Assembly (NCBI GenBank): GCA_041743975.1
Contig: JBGTLT010000116.1
Coordinates: forward strand, 1 to 43,855
Origin: JTS-RE37 sp041743975
Lineage (GTDB): Bacteria > Bacteroidota > Bacteroidia > Flavobacteriales > Flavobacteriaceae
Length of the DNA stretch: 43,855 bases
Direction: 5' to 3'
Shown here: in pieces, positions 15,569-24,979 of the stretch
Numbering within the stretch: position 1 is the first letter of the stretch
How the letters are laid out: every line of letters starts with the position of its first letter
The notes under the pieces: generated by a model
The model's input: only the letters and a program-made list of their open reading frames with translations
Databases searched by the model: none
What the model was told of the DNA's origin: nothing
Made by a program: the position numbers and the translations under genes

Positions 15569-17968
15569 TTATTTTCCTGTTATGTGTAGCGCAGTGAAAT
15601 CCTTTTTTACCTCTATTGTGTTGTCTCCGTTCAATTTAAGGTCCTTTAAATTCACTTTTACATTATCCACCTCAATAGATACAATCTTAAAAGGCAGTTT
15701 GATAAGGTTCATCTGGAAGGTTTCATAGGGTGTAATAAAATTGCCATCTTTAAACTGCTGGAGGATCAATTCTTTCTTTTTTCCATTCAGCCTGAACTTT
15801 CGATGGCTATAATACCCTTTTTTATAATCATACCCATCCTGTGCATCTTCATATACTGTTGAATTCTCGATGCCCAGTTTGTAATAAACATCAAGGACCA
15901 ACACGGTTATCGGCAGTTCCCCTACATACTGCTGCACCGGATATCTGGGAATTATAGCGCCTTCCTTTACAAACAGGGGAATCCTGTCCAGTTCAGCATC
16001 AACCCATTTTTCCATTCCCCCTTCCACAACTTCTCCAGTCCAAAAGTTATGCCATTTTCCCTTTGGGATATACATCCGCCTTCCCAGGGCATTGGGTTCC
16101 TGGATAGGGCAGACCAGCATATGCTCTCCAAAAATGAACTCATCTGTCCGGAAATGTGTTTGAATATCTTCCTGGTCATAGTATACCAGTGACTTGATCA
16201 TGGGTAGTTGCTCATTCGAATATTTCCAGAACATGGTGTACAGATATGGCAGCAACTGATACCTGAGTTCTATAAACTTCCGGACAATATCGGTGACCTC
16301 ATCATCAAAGGACCAGGGTTCCTGATCTCCATGGTCCCCACTTGAATGCACCCGGCAAAATGGATGGAAGATACCAAGCTGTATCCACCGCGCAAACAAT
16401 TCCCCGTTTGGTTGTTCCGCAAATCCACCGATGTCGGAACCTACAAAGGACATCCCGCTCATACACATCCGCTGTACCTGTACATTGGCGATCCAGAGGT
16501 GTTCCCAGGTGGCCACGTTATCCCCTGTCCAGGTAGAGGTATAGCGCTGGGCGCCGGCAAAAGCCGCCCTGGTGATTACGAATGGTCTCTTGGGGTACAC
16601 ATATTTTTTGATCCCTTCATAGGTGGCCCGCACCATTTGTGTGCCATAGACATTATGGGCTTTACGATGGCTGCAGGGGTGGCCTTCATAATTATGACGT
16701 GTATCAAGGGGTGCTGTTTTGGTAGGCACCTCCATTACCGCCGGTTCATTCATGTCATTCCAGACTGCATGTACCCCCGTTTCTGTAATCAATTCCTTGT
16801 ACAGGCCGGCCCACCATTCCCGTACCTTCGGATTTGTAAAATCGGGGAAGCTGCACTCCCCTGGCCAAACCTTTCCCCTCATCAAAGGCCCGTCTGCCCG
16901 CTTACAGAAGTAATCATTGTCCCTGGCTTCCTGATAAACCCAATAATCCCGGTCAATTTTGATGCCGGGATCTATCATTACCACCGTCTTGAAGCCATCC
17001 TCATACAACTCTGCGATCATCCTTTTGGGGTCCGGGAATTTGGTTTTATCCCAGGTAAAACATCTGAAACCATCCATATAATCTATATCCAGGTATATGG
17101 CATCACAGGGGATGCGCAGTTTCCGGAACTTACTGGCGATTTCCTTCACCATGCTTTCCGGAAAATAACTCCATTTAGACTGGTGATAGCCCAAAGCCCA
17201 TAATGGCGGGAGTTCGGGAGTACCCGTTAAATCTGTATAATCTTTGACCACCTTGGCAATGGAGGGGCCGTAAAAGAAGTAATAATTCATTTCCCCGCCC
17301 TCTGCCCAAAAACTGGTTACATTTCTCCTCTCATGCGCAAAATCAAAATGGGTGCGGAAGGAATTGTCAAAAAATATCCCATAGGCCATATTATTGTGCA
17401 ATCCAACAAAAAAGGGGATGGCCTTATAGAGGGGGTCCTGATCCTTGCCAAATGCATACTGGTCTGTTACCCAGTTGGTTACCCGCTTACCTTTCAGGTT
17501 AAAATGGGTGGCTTTATCGCCCATCCCATAAAAACTTTCAGCAGACTGGGTGATCTTGCTCATCTTCACCGTATTTCCGCCGTGCACATAATTTTCCTCC
17601 CAGTGGAAGCCAAGCTCGTCTTCGTTGATGATGCTACCCTGCAGGTCAGAAACCTGGACCCGCATGGTACTTTTATCCACCAGCACCTTTATTTTGGAGG
17701 TTTCAATCCAGAATTCCGTTTTTGTCTCCCGTGTTTCGAGGTGGTTATACCCCCTGCTGGCATTCTCACTAATGGCATAGGAGAAGTCATGTTGGAAGAC
17801 GTGCTCGGTGGCATAGCGGAAACGCAAAGCACCGTTCCGCAACACGGTAATCTCCAGGATGACACCATTTTCTGTGGTGAAGTATAATTTGTCGGTATCG
17901 CGGCGAAAGTTAACTATAGTATCGGGGTACAGATTCCCCTTGTATTCCAATTCTGTATTGGTGATCAT
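15569..17968 (-). CDS. glycoside hydrolase family 31 (alpha-glucosidase)
   Basis: A 799-residue GH31 enzyme. An N-terminal beta-sandwich (about 1-235) precedes the catalytic barrel, with GYHQSKWSYFPE (260-271), the YLDIDYMDGFRCFTWD segment, the nucleophile Asp405 in WNDMNEP and the acid Asp483 in TWTGDN. C-terminal beta domains follow. It lacks a signal peptide, so it probably acts on oligosaccharides in the cytoplasm, releasing glucose from alpha-1,4 (or other alpha) linked ends. It is the last gene of a leftward alpha-glucan cluster, 142 bp after glgB, with a small GC-rich hairpin in the gap that may partly uncouple it. The exact linkage preference cannot be read from sequence. Confidence 0.92.
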   Translation of the reverse strand: MITNTELEYKGNLYPDTIVNFRRDTDKLYFTTENGVILEITVLRNGALRFRYATEHVFQHDFSYAISENASRGYNHLETRETKTEFWIETSKIKVLVDKSTMRVQVSDLQGSIINEDELGFHWEENYVHGGNTVKMSKITQSAESFYGMGDKATHFNLKGKRVTNWVTDQYAFGKDQDPLYKAIPFFVGLHNNMAYGIFFDNSFRTHFDFAHERRNVTSFWAEGGEMNYYFFYGPSIAKVVKDYTDLTGTPELPPLWALGYHQSKWSYFPESMVKEIASKFRKLRIPCDAIYLDIDYMDGFRCFTWDKTKFPDPKRMIAELYEDGFKTVVMIDPGIKIDRDYWVYQEARDNDYFCKRADGPLMRGKVWPGECSFPDFTNPKVREWWAGLYKELITETGVHAVWNDMNEPAVMEVPTKTAPLDTRHNYEGHPCSHRKAHNVYGTQMVRATYEGIKKYVYPKRPFVITRAAFAGAQRYTSTWTGDNVATWEHLWIANVQVQRMCMSGMSFVGSDIGGFAEQPNGELFARWIQLGIFHPFCRVHSSGDHGDQEPWSFDDEVTDIVRKFIELRYQLLPYLYTMFWKYSNEQLPMIKSLVYYDQEDIQTHFRTDEFIFGEHMLVCPIQEPNALGRRMYIPKGKWHNFWTGEVVEGGMEKWVDAELDRIPLFVKEGAIIPRYPVQQYVGELPITVLVLDVYYKLGIENSTVYEDAQDGYDYKKGYYSHRKFRLNGKKKELILQQFKDGNFITPYETFQMNLIKLPFKIVSIEVDNVKVNLKDLKLNGDNTIEVKKDFTALHITGK

Positions 17969-17999
17969 AGTTGGTCTGAATTTAAGAAATATTCAAAAT

Positions 18000-18015
18000 C
18001 CCGGGTATTCCCGGG
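18000..18015. terminator. GC-rich hairpin between glgB and the GH31 gene
   Basis: CCCGGG-TATT-CCCGGG (18000-18015) can form a 6-bp stem with a 4-nt loop. Read on the minus strand it is followed by ATTTTGAATATTT, so it could be a weak terminator after glgB or a leader hairpin 32 nt before the GH31 start. Confidence 0.35.
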
Positions 18016-18110
18016 GTTAAAGAATGAGTGAGTGGGGCAAAAAAAAGACATTGGGCCTTAATATGGAAAAGTTATTGTTATCAATATGAACAACGTTTTA
18101 GTGGCAATTT

Positions 18111-20006
18111 TTAATAGAGTATGACCACCCCCAGAGGTGGAAGTGTGAGCTCCACGGATTTTTTAAGGCCATGTGAGGGTATTGCATCAACTTTTATGTT
18201 TTTGTTCAGCTGACCGCTACCGCCATATTTTTCCGCATCACTGTTAAAAATCTCCTTCAGCTTCCCGGCCTTCTGGATCCCTATCCTGTAATTTTCGCGA
18301 AGCACCGGTGTTAAATTACAGGCAACGACAAGGTCATTCTTCTTATCATGGCCTTTCCGAACAAAAGTGAGCACGGAATTTGCATGATCGCCATAATCTA
18401 TCCATTGAAACCCTTCCTGGCTGAATTGTTTCTCGTACAGCGCGGGATACCCCTTATATAATTTATTCAAATCCTTTATGAGTTCCTGGACCCCTTTGTG
18501 ATAGTCATACACAGTCAGATGCCAGTCAAGGCTTTGCTGGAAGTTCCATTCAGAGGATTGCCCGAATTCCCCGCCCATAAAAATGAGGTTGGTACCGGGA
18601 TGGGTAAACATATACCCAAACATCAATCTCAGGTTCGCAAAGCGCTGCCATTCATCACCTGGCATTTTATACAGCAGGGATTGTTTCCCATAGACGACCT
18701 CATCATGGGAAAATGGAAGCATAAAATTTTCCGTGAACGCATAGGTCATGCTAAAGGTGATATCATTCTGATGATGCTTTCTGTAAATTGGTTCCTTTTT
18801 AAAATATTCCAGCGTATCGTGCATCCAGCCCATCATCCATTTCATACCAAAGCCAAGCCCTCCCAGGTTAACAGGCCTGGAAACCCCGGTAAATGCGGTG
18901 GATTCTTCAGCTATGGTCTGAACACCCGTATAACTCCGGTACACTTCTTCATTCAGTTCCCGGATAAGCGAGATGGCTTCCAGGTTTTCATTGTTTCCAT
19001 AGATATTGGGTTCCCATTCCCCCTCTTCCCTGGAATAATCAAGGTAGAGCATGGATGCCACGGCATCCACCCTGAGGCCGTCCACATGGTACTGATCTAA
19101 CCAATAGAGTGCATTGCTGATCAGGAACGCCCTCACTTCATTCCGGCCGTAATTGAATATCAGACTTTTCCAGTCCGGGTGATACCCCCTTCTTCTATCG
19201 GGATTCTCGTAAAGGTGGGAACCATCAAAAAATCCGAGTCCATGTGCATCTTCAGGGAAATGTGAGGGTACCCAATCCAGGATAACCCCGATATCATTCT
19301 GATGTAATTTATCAATCAGCAATTTAAAATCCTCCGGCTTTCCAAATCGGGAAGTAGGCGCAAAATATCCGGTAAGTTGGTAACCCCATGAAGGATCATA
19401 GGGATATTCCATTACCGGCATGAATTCCACATGTGTAAAATTCATTTCCTTTACATAGCGCACCAATTCCTCCGACAGTTCCGTATAGGACAAAAAGGTG
19501 TTATCGGCCTTGCGTTTCCAGGATCCCAGGTGCACTTCATAGACCGAATATGGCCTGTCCAGTCCGTTCTTATCTGCCCTGTAGCCCATCCATGCTTCAT
19601 CTTTCCATTTGTATTTGGCGTGCCATACCACAGAGGCTGTATTGGGCGGGTGTTCACAATAACGGGCAAAAGGATCGGCCTTCTCAGTTACTATATTGTT
19701 GTTGTTGGAGTGGATCTTATATTTGTATTTGTCGCCTATTTCAATCCCGGGTATAAATCCTTCCCAGATACCGCTTTCGTCCCACCTGACATTGAGTTTG
19801 TGGTCGCCTTCCAGCCAATAATTAAAATCCCCCACCACGGATACTGATCTTGCCGTAGGTGCCCATACGGCAAAATAGGTGCCGCTCTGCCCGTTGACCT
19901 GTAACGGGTGGGCCCCCAATTTTTCGTAAAGTCGGTAGTGCTTACCTGCCTTGAATAGATTGATGTCAAATTCCGTGAATAAACTATGCACTACTACTTT
20001 GCTCAT
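18111..20006 (-). CDS. glgB: 1,4-alpha-glucan branching enzyme
   Basis: GH13 branching enzyme of 631 residues, forming alpha-1,6 branch points in glycogen-like glucan. A CBM48 module (about 28-115, GTYFAVWAPTARSVSVVGDF) precedes the barrel. Catalytic residues are Asp314 in GLRVDAVASM, Glu367 in IAEES and Asp435 in FSHDEV. WEPNIYGNNENLEA replaces the more usual GGNEN or GGREN loop, a minor variation. The start codon is 12 nt after the mak stop on the same strand. In the GlgE pathway GlgB branches the maltosyl-extended chains made by GlgE. Confidence 0.96.
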   Translation of the reverse strand: MSKVVVHSLFTEFDINLFKAGKHYRLYEKLGAHPLQVNGQSGTYFAVWAPTARSVSVVGDFNYWLEGDHKLNVRWDESGIWEGFIPGIEIGDKYKYKIHSNNNNIVTEKADPFARYCEHPPNTASVVWHAKYKWKDEAWMGYRADKNGLDRPYSVYEVHLGSWKRKADNTFLSYTELSEELVRYVKEMNFTHVEFMPVMEYPYDPSWGYQLTGYFAPTSRFGKPEDFKLLIDKLHQNDIGVILDWVPSHFPEDAHGLGFFDGSHLYENPDRRRGYHPDWKSLIFNYGRNEVRAFLISNALYWLDQYHVDGLRVDAVASMLYLDYSREEGEWEPNIYGNNENLEAISLIRELNEEVYRSYTGVQTIAEESTAFTGVSRPVNLGGLGFGMKWMMGWMHDTLEYFKKEPIYRKHHQNDITFSMTYAFTENFMLPFSHDEVVYGKQSLLYKMPGDEWQRFANLRLMFGYMFTHPGTNLIFMGGEFGQSSEWNFQQSLDWHLTVYDYHKGVQELIKDLNKLYKGYPALYEKQFSQEGFQWIDYGDHANSVLTFVRKGHDKKNDLVVACNLTPVLRENYRIGIQKAGKLKEIFNSDAEKYGGSGQLNKNIKVDAIPSHGLKKSVELTLPPLGVVILY

Positions 20007-20018
20007 ATACTTGTTTGA

Positions 20019-21653
20019 TTAGTTCTTTTCATTGATAATACCAAGGATGCCTTCTAACGGGATCACAGCCCACCTGGGCCTGGAATTCATTTCATACCCC
20101 AGTTCATACACTGCTTTTTCCAGCATGCAGTACTTGAGCAGGAAAATGCGTTCCTGACTGTATCCTATGTTTAAATTTTGCTGCTGAATGAGGCTTGTAT
20201 AAGTTTCCAGGAAAACCCCTATAAAATACCTGTACAAGACCTCCCCGGCAATAAAAAGATCTTCCTGTTCATAAGGATAGCCCTCTCCCTTATTGAATAT
20301 GGTAGCATACACCACATAATGGAAGGACCTGAAAATTCCGGCTATATCCTTCAGTGGGGGTTGCTTAACCTTTCTGTCCCTGATGGTACTCTCTGGTTCC
20401 CCTTCAAAATCAAGGAGGTAAAAATCATTATCCTTTACCAGAACCTGGCCCAAATGATAATCCCCGTGAACCCTTATACGTTCACCTTTCAATTTGGTCC
20501 AGTCGAATTGCATGAACCGCTTTCGTATCTCATTCTTCCGTTCCAGGAATTCGTTGGCGAGTTCCAGGGACCTGCCTTCCAGACGGTGCAGGCTGTTTTC
20601 TACCGTGTTGAGCCGGTTCTGGAACTGATATAGCAATCGGTTTTTCAACCATACTTCATAATCCCCGTTAAAATGCGTGGGGGTAAATGCGGTGTCCTCG
20701 AATTCCGAGCCAAGGGCAATATGCATTTCGGCTGTCCTGGTAGCCAGCACCTGCAGTTTCAGGAAAATGTTCAATCCGGCCCAATCGATGATTTCCGGTG
20801 GGATCTCATGGATCTTAAGCCTGAGGAACATCTCTACATTCGGTAGCTGTCTTACATCAATATGTTTATACTCCAGATTGCTGAATATCTTATGTACTTC
20901 CTTTAAAAGGTAATCCCATGCATCCCCGTTATTGGGGACCAGTTCCTGCATTAACGCAATGGTTATATTGACATTATTGGCATCCATAATATTGAGACTA
21001 CCCTGGTAGGCGGGGGTATTTTTAAATCCTTTCCGTTCAGACAGGAACCTGCTCATTTCATAGTCCGGGTTCTTGTCGGCAAAGATCCTGCGGAAAAATT
21101 TAATGACCGATTTTTCATTGATCACAATGGACGTATTGCTCTGTTCCAGCCCCATCAGCCTGGAGGATTCGTATTCGGCATCTGCAAAATTGATGCTTTT
21201 ATGGTACTGTACCCTGGTGGTATCGTTGGGTTCCGCATACCGTATCCTCTCATAAACCAATTTTCTAAAGGCTTCCAGGTTGAGCGCATCGATTATATAC
21301 CCTGGTTGCCCGTTGATGGTAACCGGCAGGATGCGGTCCTTTTCCGCAAAACTTTCGTCGGATACGAAGGCAATTGGTAAAAAATAATGCTGGTAAAAGG
21401 CTTCCTCAAAATTGACTTCCAGCAGCAGGCCGTAATAGACTTCCTCTTTTTGTTGAATTCGGAAATACTCCTGTAACTCAATATATTTAAGCTTGCTCGA
21501 TTTCCCCCCATACCAGCGTTGCAAGACAACATACTCTTCCAGGATATCCGACAGGAATACCTTTACGAAATCCTTGTCCTCCAGGATGTGCTCCCAGGTG
21601 ACATCAAAATCGTAGGGTGGTTGCAATAAGGATGCCTGTTTTTTTTTGGCCAT
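20019..21653 (-). CDS. mak: maltokinase (maltose-1-phosphate forming), Mak/Pep2 family
   Basis: A 544-residue maltokinase that phosphorylates maltose with ATP to maltose 1-phosphate, the GlgE substrate. The N-terminal cap has QRWYGGKSSKLK (45-56). The kinase fold carries HGDYHLGQVL (396-405, catalytic Asp398) and the metal-binding LLDFEGEPESTIRDRKVKQ segment (Asp415). It is a stand-alone protein, not the TreS-Mak fusion found in many bacteria. It starts 2 nt after the glgE stop, and glgB follows 12 nt later. The context makes the maltokinase call firm. A weaker alternative is a related aminoglycoside-phosphotransferase-like kinase. Confidence 0.9.
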   Translation of the reverse strand: MAKKKQASLLQPPYDFDVTWEHILEDKDFVKVFLSDILEEYVVLQRWYGGKSSKLKYIELQEYFRIQQKEEVYYGLLLEVNFEEAFYQHYFLPIAFVSDESFAEKDRILPVTINGQPGYIIDALNLEAFRKLVYERIRYAEPNDTTRVQYHKSINFADAEYESSRLMGLEQSNTSIVINEKSVIKFFRRIFADKNPDYEMSRFLSERKGFKNTPAYQGSLNIMDANNVNITIALMQELVPNNGDAWDYLLKEVHKIFSNLEYKHIDVRQLPNVEMFLRLKIHEIPPEIIDWAGLNIFLKLQVLATRTAEMHIALGSEFEDTAFTPTHFNGDYEVWLKNRLLYQFQNRLNTVENSLHRLEGRSLELANEFLERKNEIRKRFMQFDWTKLKGERIRVHGDYHLGQVLVKDNDFYLLDFEGEPESTIRDRKVKQPPLKDIAGIFRSFHYVVYATIFNKGEGYPYEQEDLFIAGEVLYRYFIGVFLETYTSLIQQQNLNIGYSQERIFLLKYCMLEKAVYELGYEMNSRPRWAVIPLEGILGIINEKN

Positions 21654-21655
21654 GG

Positions 21656-23605
21656 TTATTTCTTAATATGGAAAAAATGGAAAGGCAGGGCGGGGTGTAG
21701 CTCAATATAATTCCATTCCGGGTACCAAATGTAACTATTATCTGTGATACTATCATGTACCGTAACTCCCTGGCCCGGAATAATCCCGAATACTTCAGGG
21801 GGTAATTGCAGGTTTCCGCTTTGGGTATAGTGGTTATCCAGACTAATAATGATCAGCATTTCATCCGTTTTGGAATCATTCCATTTATAGAATGCAAGCA
21901 AGTTGGGGTTATCAATTTGCAGGAACCGGATGTTATTCGTCTGCTGGAGGGCTTCATGCTCCTTCCTGATGGCATTTATTTTACTGATAACATAGGTTAA
22001 CTTGTTCTCCCTGGACCAATCCCATTGCCTTATTTCGTATTTCTCACAGTGCAGGTATTCTTCTTTTCCAGGCATGGCATCAGAAACCATGTATTCAAAG
22101 ACAGGGCCATAGATACCGATGTTTCCGGAAAGTGCAGCCGCAAGGGCATAGCGAAGGAGGTGCATGGATTCATTGGCACCCTGAAGGTGGTAGGGGTTAA
22201 TATCAGGGGTATTGGGCCAGAAATTGGGACGGTAGTATTCCTTCATCTCGCTTTGGGTAAGTTCCCGTACATATTCTTCAAATTCATGTTTTTGCTCCCG
22301 CCAGGTAAAATAGGTATAGGATTGTGAGAAGCCTTGTTTCGCGAGTTGTTGCATTACCTTTGGCCGTGAAAAGGCCTCGGCAAGGAACAACACATCGGGA
22401 TGGTCTTTTTTAACCTGGGTGATCAACCAGTTCCAGAAGTAATAGGGCTTTGTATGCGGGTTGTCTACACGGAAAATGGTAATACCCGTTTTAATCCAAT
22501 GCAAGGTAACACTCAGGAGTTCTTCCCATAAGGACGTATAGGCCTTGTTCTCAAAATTGAAATTGACGATATCCTGATATTTTTTAGGTGGATTTTCAGC
22601 GTATTGAATAGTACCATCAGGCCTTTTTCTGAACCATTCGGGATGCTCGGCAATGTATGGATGGTCTGGTGCCGCCTGAAAGGCAAGGTCCAATGCGATT
22701 TCTATCCCATGGCTCTGTGCCTTTTTTATCAATTGCTTTAAATCCTCCTCTGTCCCCAGTTGCGGGTGTATCGCTTTGTGCCCTCCTAATTTTGAACCTA
22801 TCGCCCAAGGGACCCCTGAGTCCCCTTCCTCCGCAACAGTTGCATTGTTCCTCCCTTTTCGGTGAAGTTCACCGATAGGGTGTATAGGCGGAAAATAAAG
22901 TGTGTCAAACCCCATATTGGCAATCCTGGGCAATAGTTCCATACAATCCTTAAAGGTTCCGTGATTCCCGGGCACAGAGGAAGCCGAACGGGGAAAGAAT
23001 TCATACCAGGTGCTGAAATTCGCCTTTATCCTGTCCACATACACCCGCAGAGGGGTGCTTGAATTGGGGAACTGCCGTTGCGGATGATCCAGGAACATCT
23101 GCTCTAATTTACCGGATACTGCGGTCACTATGGCCGATTTATAGTATTTTGGGTCTTCAAATTCGGTACTCCACTGCTTTACTACTTTTTTTTCGTAATC
23201 AGAAAGATGTCCGCCCAGGTGTGTAAGGTACTGAACGCCGTCTAACAGTTCACTTTTCACATGCTGCCCATCTTTTATTTTAGCGGTTATGCCATGTTGC
23301 CAGTTGAGTGCATGGTCTACCCATCCCTGCACCCTGTATTCGTAATAGCCTTGCTTTTCCACCGTGAAGGAAGCCTCATAGACATCCTGCCCGAGGTGTT
23401 TCATCCGGACAGTGCGATACTTGGGATCCTTTTCATGTTTAAACAGGATTTCGGCCTGGATTATGTCATGACCGTCGGGGAGGATTTCGGCTGAAACCCG
23501 TACCGTATCCCCTACCACCCTCTTTATAAAATAGGAGCCGCATGCTAACTGCGGCCTAACATTCTCAATAACTACCCTATGCTGGTTCATCATGAAGCTG
23601 GTCAT
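21656..23605 (-). CDS. glgE: alpha-1,4-glucan:maltose-1-phosphate maltosyltransferase
   Basis: GH13_3 maltosyltransferase of 649 residues, which adds maltosyl units from maltose 1-phosphate to alpha-1,4-glucan. Family signatures are DRIKANFSTWYEFFPRSAS (191-209), LYFPPIHPIGELHRKGRNN (236-254), the nucleophile Asp381 in FRVDNPHTKP, the acid Glu410 in LAEAFSRP and the third carboxylate Asp468 in NTPDINP. Length fits the family. The start is uncertain by a few codons: ATGs at 23605, 23593 and 23590 are possible (MTSFMMNQHRVVIEN). It heads the leftward glgE-mak-glgB operon, divergent from a collagen-like lipoprotein gene. Confidence 0.95.
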   Translation of the reverse strand: MTSFMMNQHRVVIENVRPQLACGSYFIKRVVGDTVRVSAEILPDGHDIIQAEILFKHEKDPKYRTVRMKHLGQDVYEASFTVEKQGYYEYRVQGWVDHALNWQHGITAKIKDGQHVKSELLDGVQYLTHLGGHLSDYEKKVVKQWSTEFEDPKYYKSAIVTAVSGKLEQMFLDHPQRQFPNSSTPLRVYVDRIKANFSTWYEFFPRSASSVPGNHGTFKDCMELLPRIANMGFDTLYFPPIHPIGELHRKGRNNATVAEEGDSGVPWAIGSKLGGHKAIHPQLGTEEDLKQLIKKAQSHGIEIALDLAFQAAPDHPYIAEHPEWFRKRPDGTIQYAENPPKKYQDIVNFNFENKAYTSLWEELLSVTLHWIKTGITIFRVDNPHTKPYYFWNWLITQVKKDHPDVLFLAEAFSRPKVMQQLAKQGFSQSYTYFTWREQKHEFEEYVRELTQSEMKEYYRPNFWPNTPDINPYHLQGANESMHLLRYALAAALSGNIGIYGPVFEYMVSDAMPGKEEYLHCEKYEIRQWDWSRENKLTYVISKINAIRKEHEALQQTNNIRFLQIDNPNLLAFYKWNDSKTDEMLIIISLDNHYTQSGNLQLPPEVFGIIPGQGVTVHDSITDNSYIWYPEWNYIELHPALPFHFFHIKK

Positions 23606-23791
23606 TCTGGTTTAGGTTAAAAGTAGGAAATTCTCCTAAATCCCAAGGTCTATAAACTTATTTTTTCGAATACAATAATCGGTTCATTTGTATTTTATCG
23701 AATTTTTGGAACGCTTTTTGAATTAGCTTTTAGTAAGTAATACCAGCTGCCTTTACAGCAGACCGGTAGTTAACCCTTAAAATGTATCAGT

Positions 23792-24349
23792 ATGAAAAAA
23801 ACAACTCAATTTATCGGCGTATTATCGGCACTAATCCTATTTTCATGTGAAGGCCCGGCCGGACCTCCGGGGTTCGATGGGCTCGATGGACTGGATGGGG
23901 CCGATGGGGTTAATATCTTGGGGCAGGTGTATGAAATAGAGGGAGATTTTAACGCGGGAAACGGATATTCCCTGTTCAGTGAGTTTCCCCAGACCATTGA
24001 AGTATTTGAATCGGATGTGGTGCTTGTCTACCTCCTTTGGGATCAAACAGAGGATGACAATGGGGACCCCGTAGATATTTGGAGGCTGCTTCCGCAAACC
24101 AGGATTCTGGACCAGGGCCTGCTCCAGTATAATTATGATCACACCTTCCTGGATGTGAACATTTTCCTGGAATCCGATTTCGATCTGGCTACACTGCCGT
24201 CCGGTGATACTGAAAACCAGGTATTTCGAATTGCAATCGTGCCGGCTGATTTTGCGGCTGGTGCCAAATTTGACAAATCCAACATGGAGCAGGTCATGAA
24301 CATGCTCAATGTTACGGAAAATGATATAGAGCGGAGTCAGTTGGATTAG
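23792..24349 (+). CDS. lipoprotein with short collagen-like Gly-X-Y segment
   Basis: A 185-residue exported lipoprotein. The signal peptide ends in a lipobox (ALILFSC, Cys19), followed at once by seven Gly-X-Y triplets (residues 21-41, GPAGPPGFDGLDGLDGADG). A globular acidic domain of about 140 residues comes next (VFESDVVLVYLLWDQTEDD). Similar small lipoproteins occur across Flavobacteriia without known function; the triplets may form a short stalk or trimerise. It is divergent from glgE with a 186-bp gap and followed by its own strong terminator, so it is monocistronic. Function unknown. Confidence 0.8.
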   Translation: MKKTTQFIGVLSALILFSCEGPAGPPGFDGLDGLDGADGVNILGQVYEIEGDFNAGNGYSLFSEFPQTIEVFESDVVLVYLLWDQTEDDNGDPVDIWRLLPQTRILDQGLLQYNYDHTFLDVNIFLESDFDLATLPSGDTENQVFRIAIVPADFAAGAKFDKSNMEQVMNMLNVTENDIERSQLD

Positions 24350-24364
24350 GGGATACAGCTATTT

Positions 24365-24412
24365 ATTAAAAGGGATCCCCTGCAACAACGCCTGTCCGGG
24401 ATCCCTTTTAAT
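24365..24412. terminator. strong terminator after the collagen-like lipoprotein gene
   Basis: Perfect 15-bp arms ATTAAAAGGGATCCC (24365-24379) and GGGATCCCTTTTAAT (24398-24412) with an 18-nt loop. The T-rich end of the right arm follows the GC core, as in intrinsic terminators. Confidence 0.8.
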
Positions 24413-24475
24413 ATTTGTATGTCTGGTAATGAAAGGAACGCACTTCCGCAGCGTCTAAATCCCAAAATTATAATT

Positions 24476-24979
24476 ATGATAAAGCACATCGCAACAGCAT
24501 GTCTCCTGATCAGTTTGGGTTGTAAGGGAGTCTCGCAGGAAAAGGAAATGACAGTTGCCAAAGAGCCCCAAAAAGAAACGGCTTATAAAGTAACTAAAAC
24601 AGAAGAGGAATGGAAGTCGGAACTCACTGATATGCAATTCTATATCCTGCGGAAAGCGGGCACTGAAAACCCCGGATCGAGCGAATTGCTCAACATCAAG
24701 GCCAAAGGAACATATGTATGCGCAGCATGTGGCACTCCCCTGTTCCTGAGCGAGCATAAATTTGACTCGGGTACCGGTTGGCCAAGCTTTGACAGGGCGG
24801 TAGATGGAAATGTGGCCTATGATGTAGACACCAAAACAGGGTATGAGCGGACGGAGGAACACTGCGCCACATGTGGAGGCCACCTGGGGCATGTATTTGA
24901 TGACGGCCCGGCACAGACCACCGGAAAAAGGCATTGTATAAATGGAGCTGCGCTTAATTTTGTTCCCGCCTCTCAATAA
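24476..24979 (+). CDS. msrB: peptide-methionine (R)-S-oxide reductase, lipoprotein form
   Basis: MsrB reduces methionine-R-sulfoxide in proteins. From the ATG at 24476 the product is 167 residues with a lipobox (CLLISLGC, Cys16), so it probably acts outside the cytoplasmic membrane. Structural zinc ligands are Cys82, Cys85 (CAAC) and Cys130, Cys133 (CATC). The catalytic Cys154 lies in RHCINGAAL. FDSGTGWPSFD and GHLGHVFDDGP are family signatures. An in-frame ATG at 24419 would put 19 residues before the signal peptide and overlaps terminator-proximal sequence, so I reject it. Confidence 0.93.
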   Translation: MIKHIATACLLISLGCKGVSQEKEMTVAKEPQKETAYKVTKTEEEWKSELTDMQFYILRKAGTENPGSSELLNIKAKGTYVCAACGTPLFLSEHKFDSGTGWPSFDRAVDGNVAYDVDTKTGYERTEEHCATCGGHLGHVFDDGPAQTTGKRHCINGAALNFVPASQ

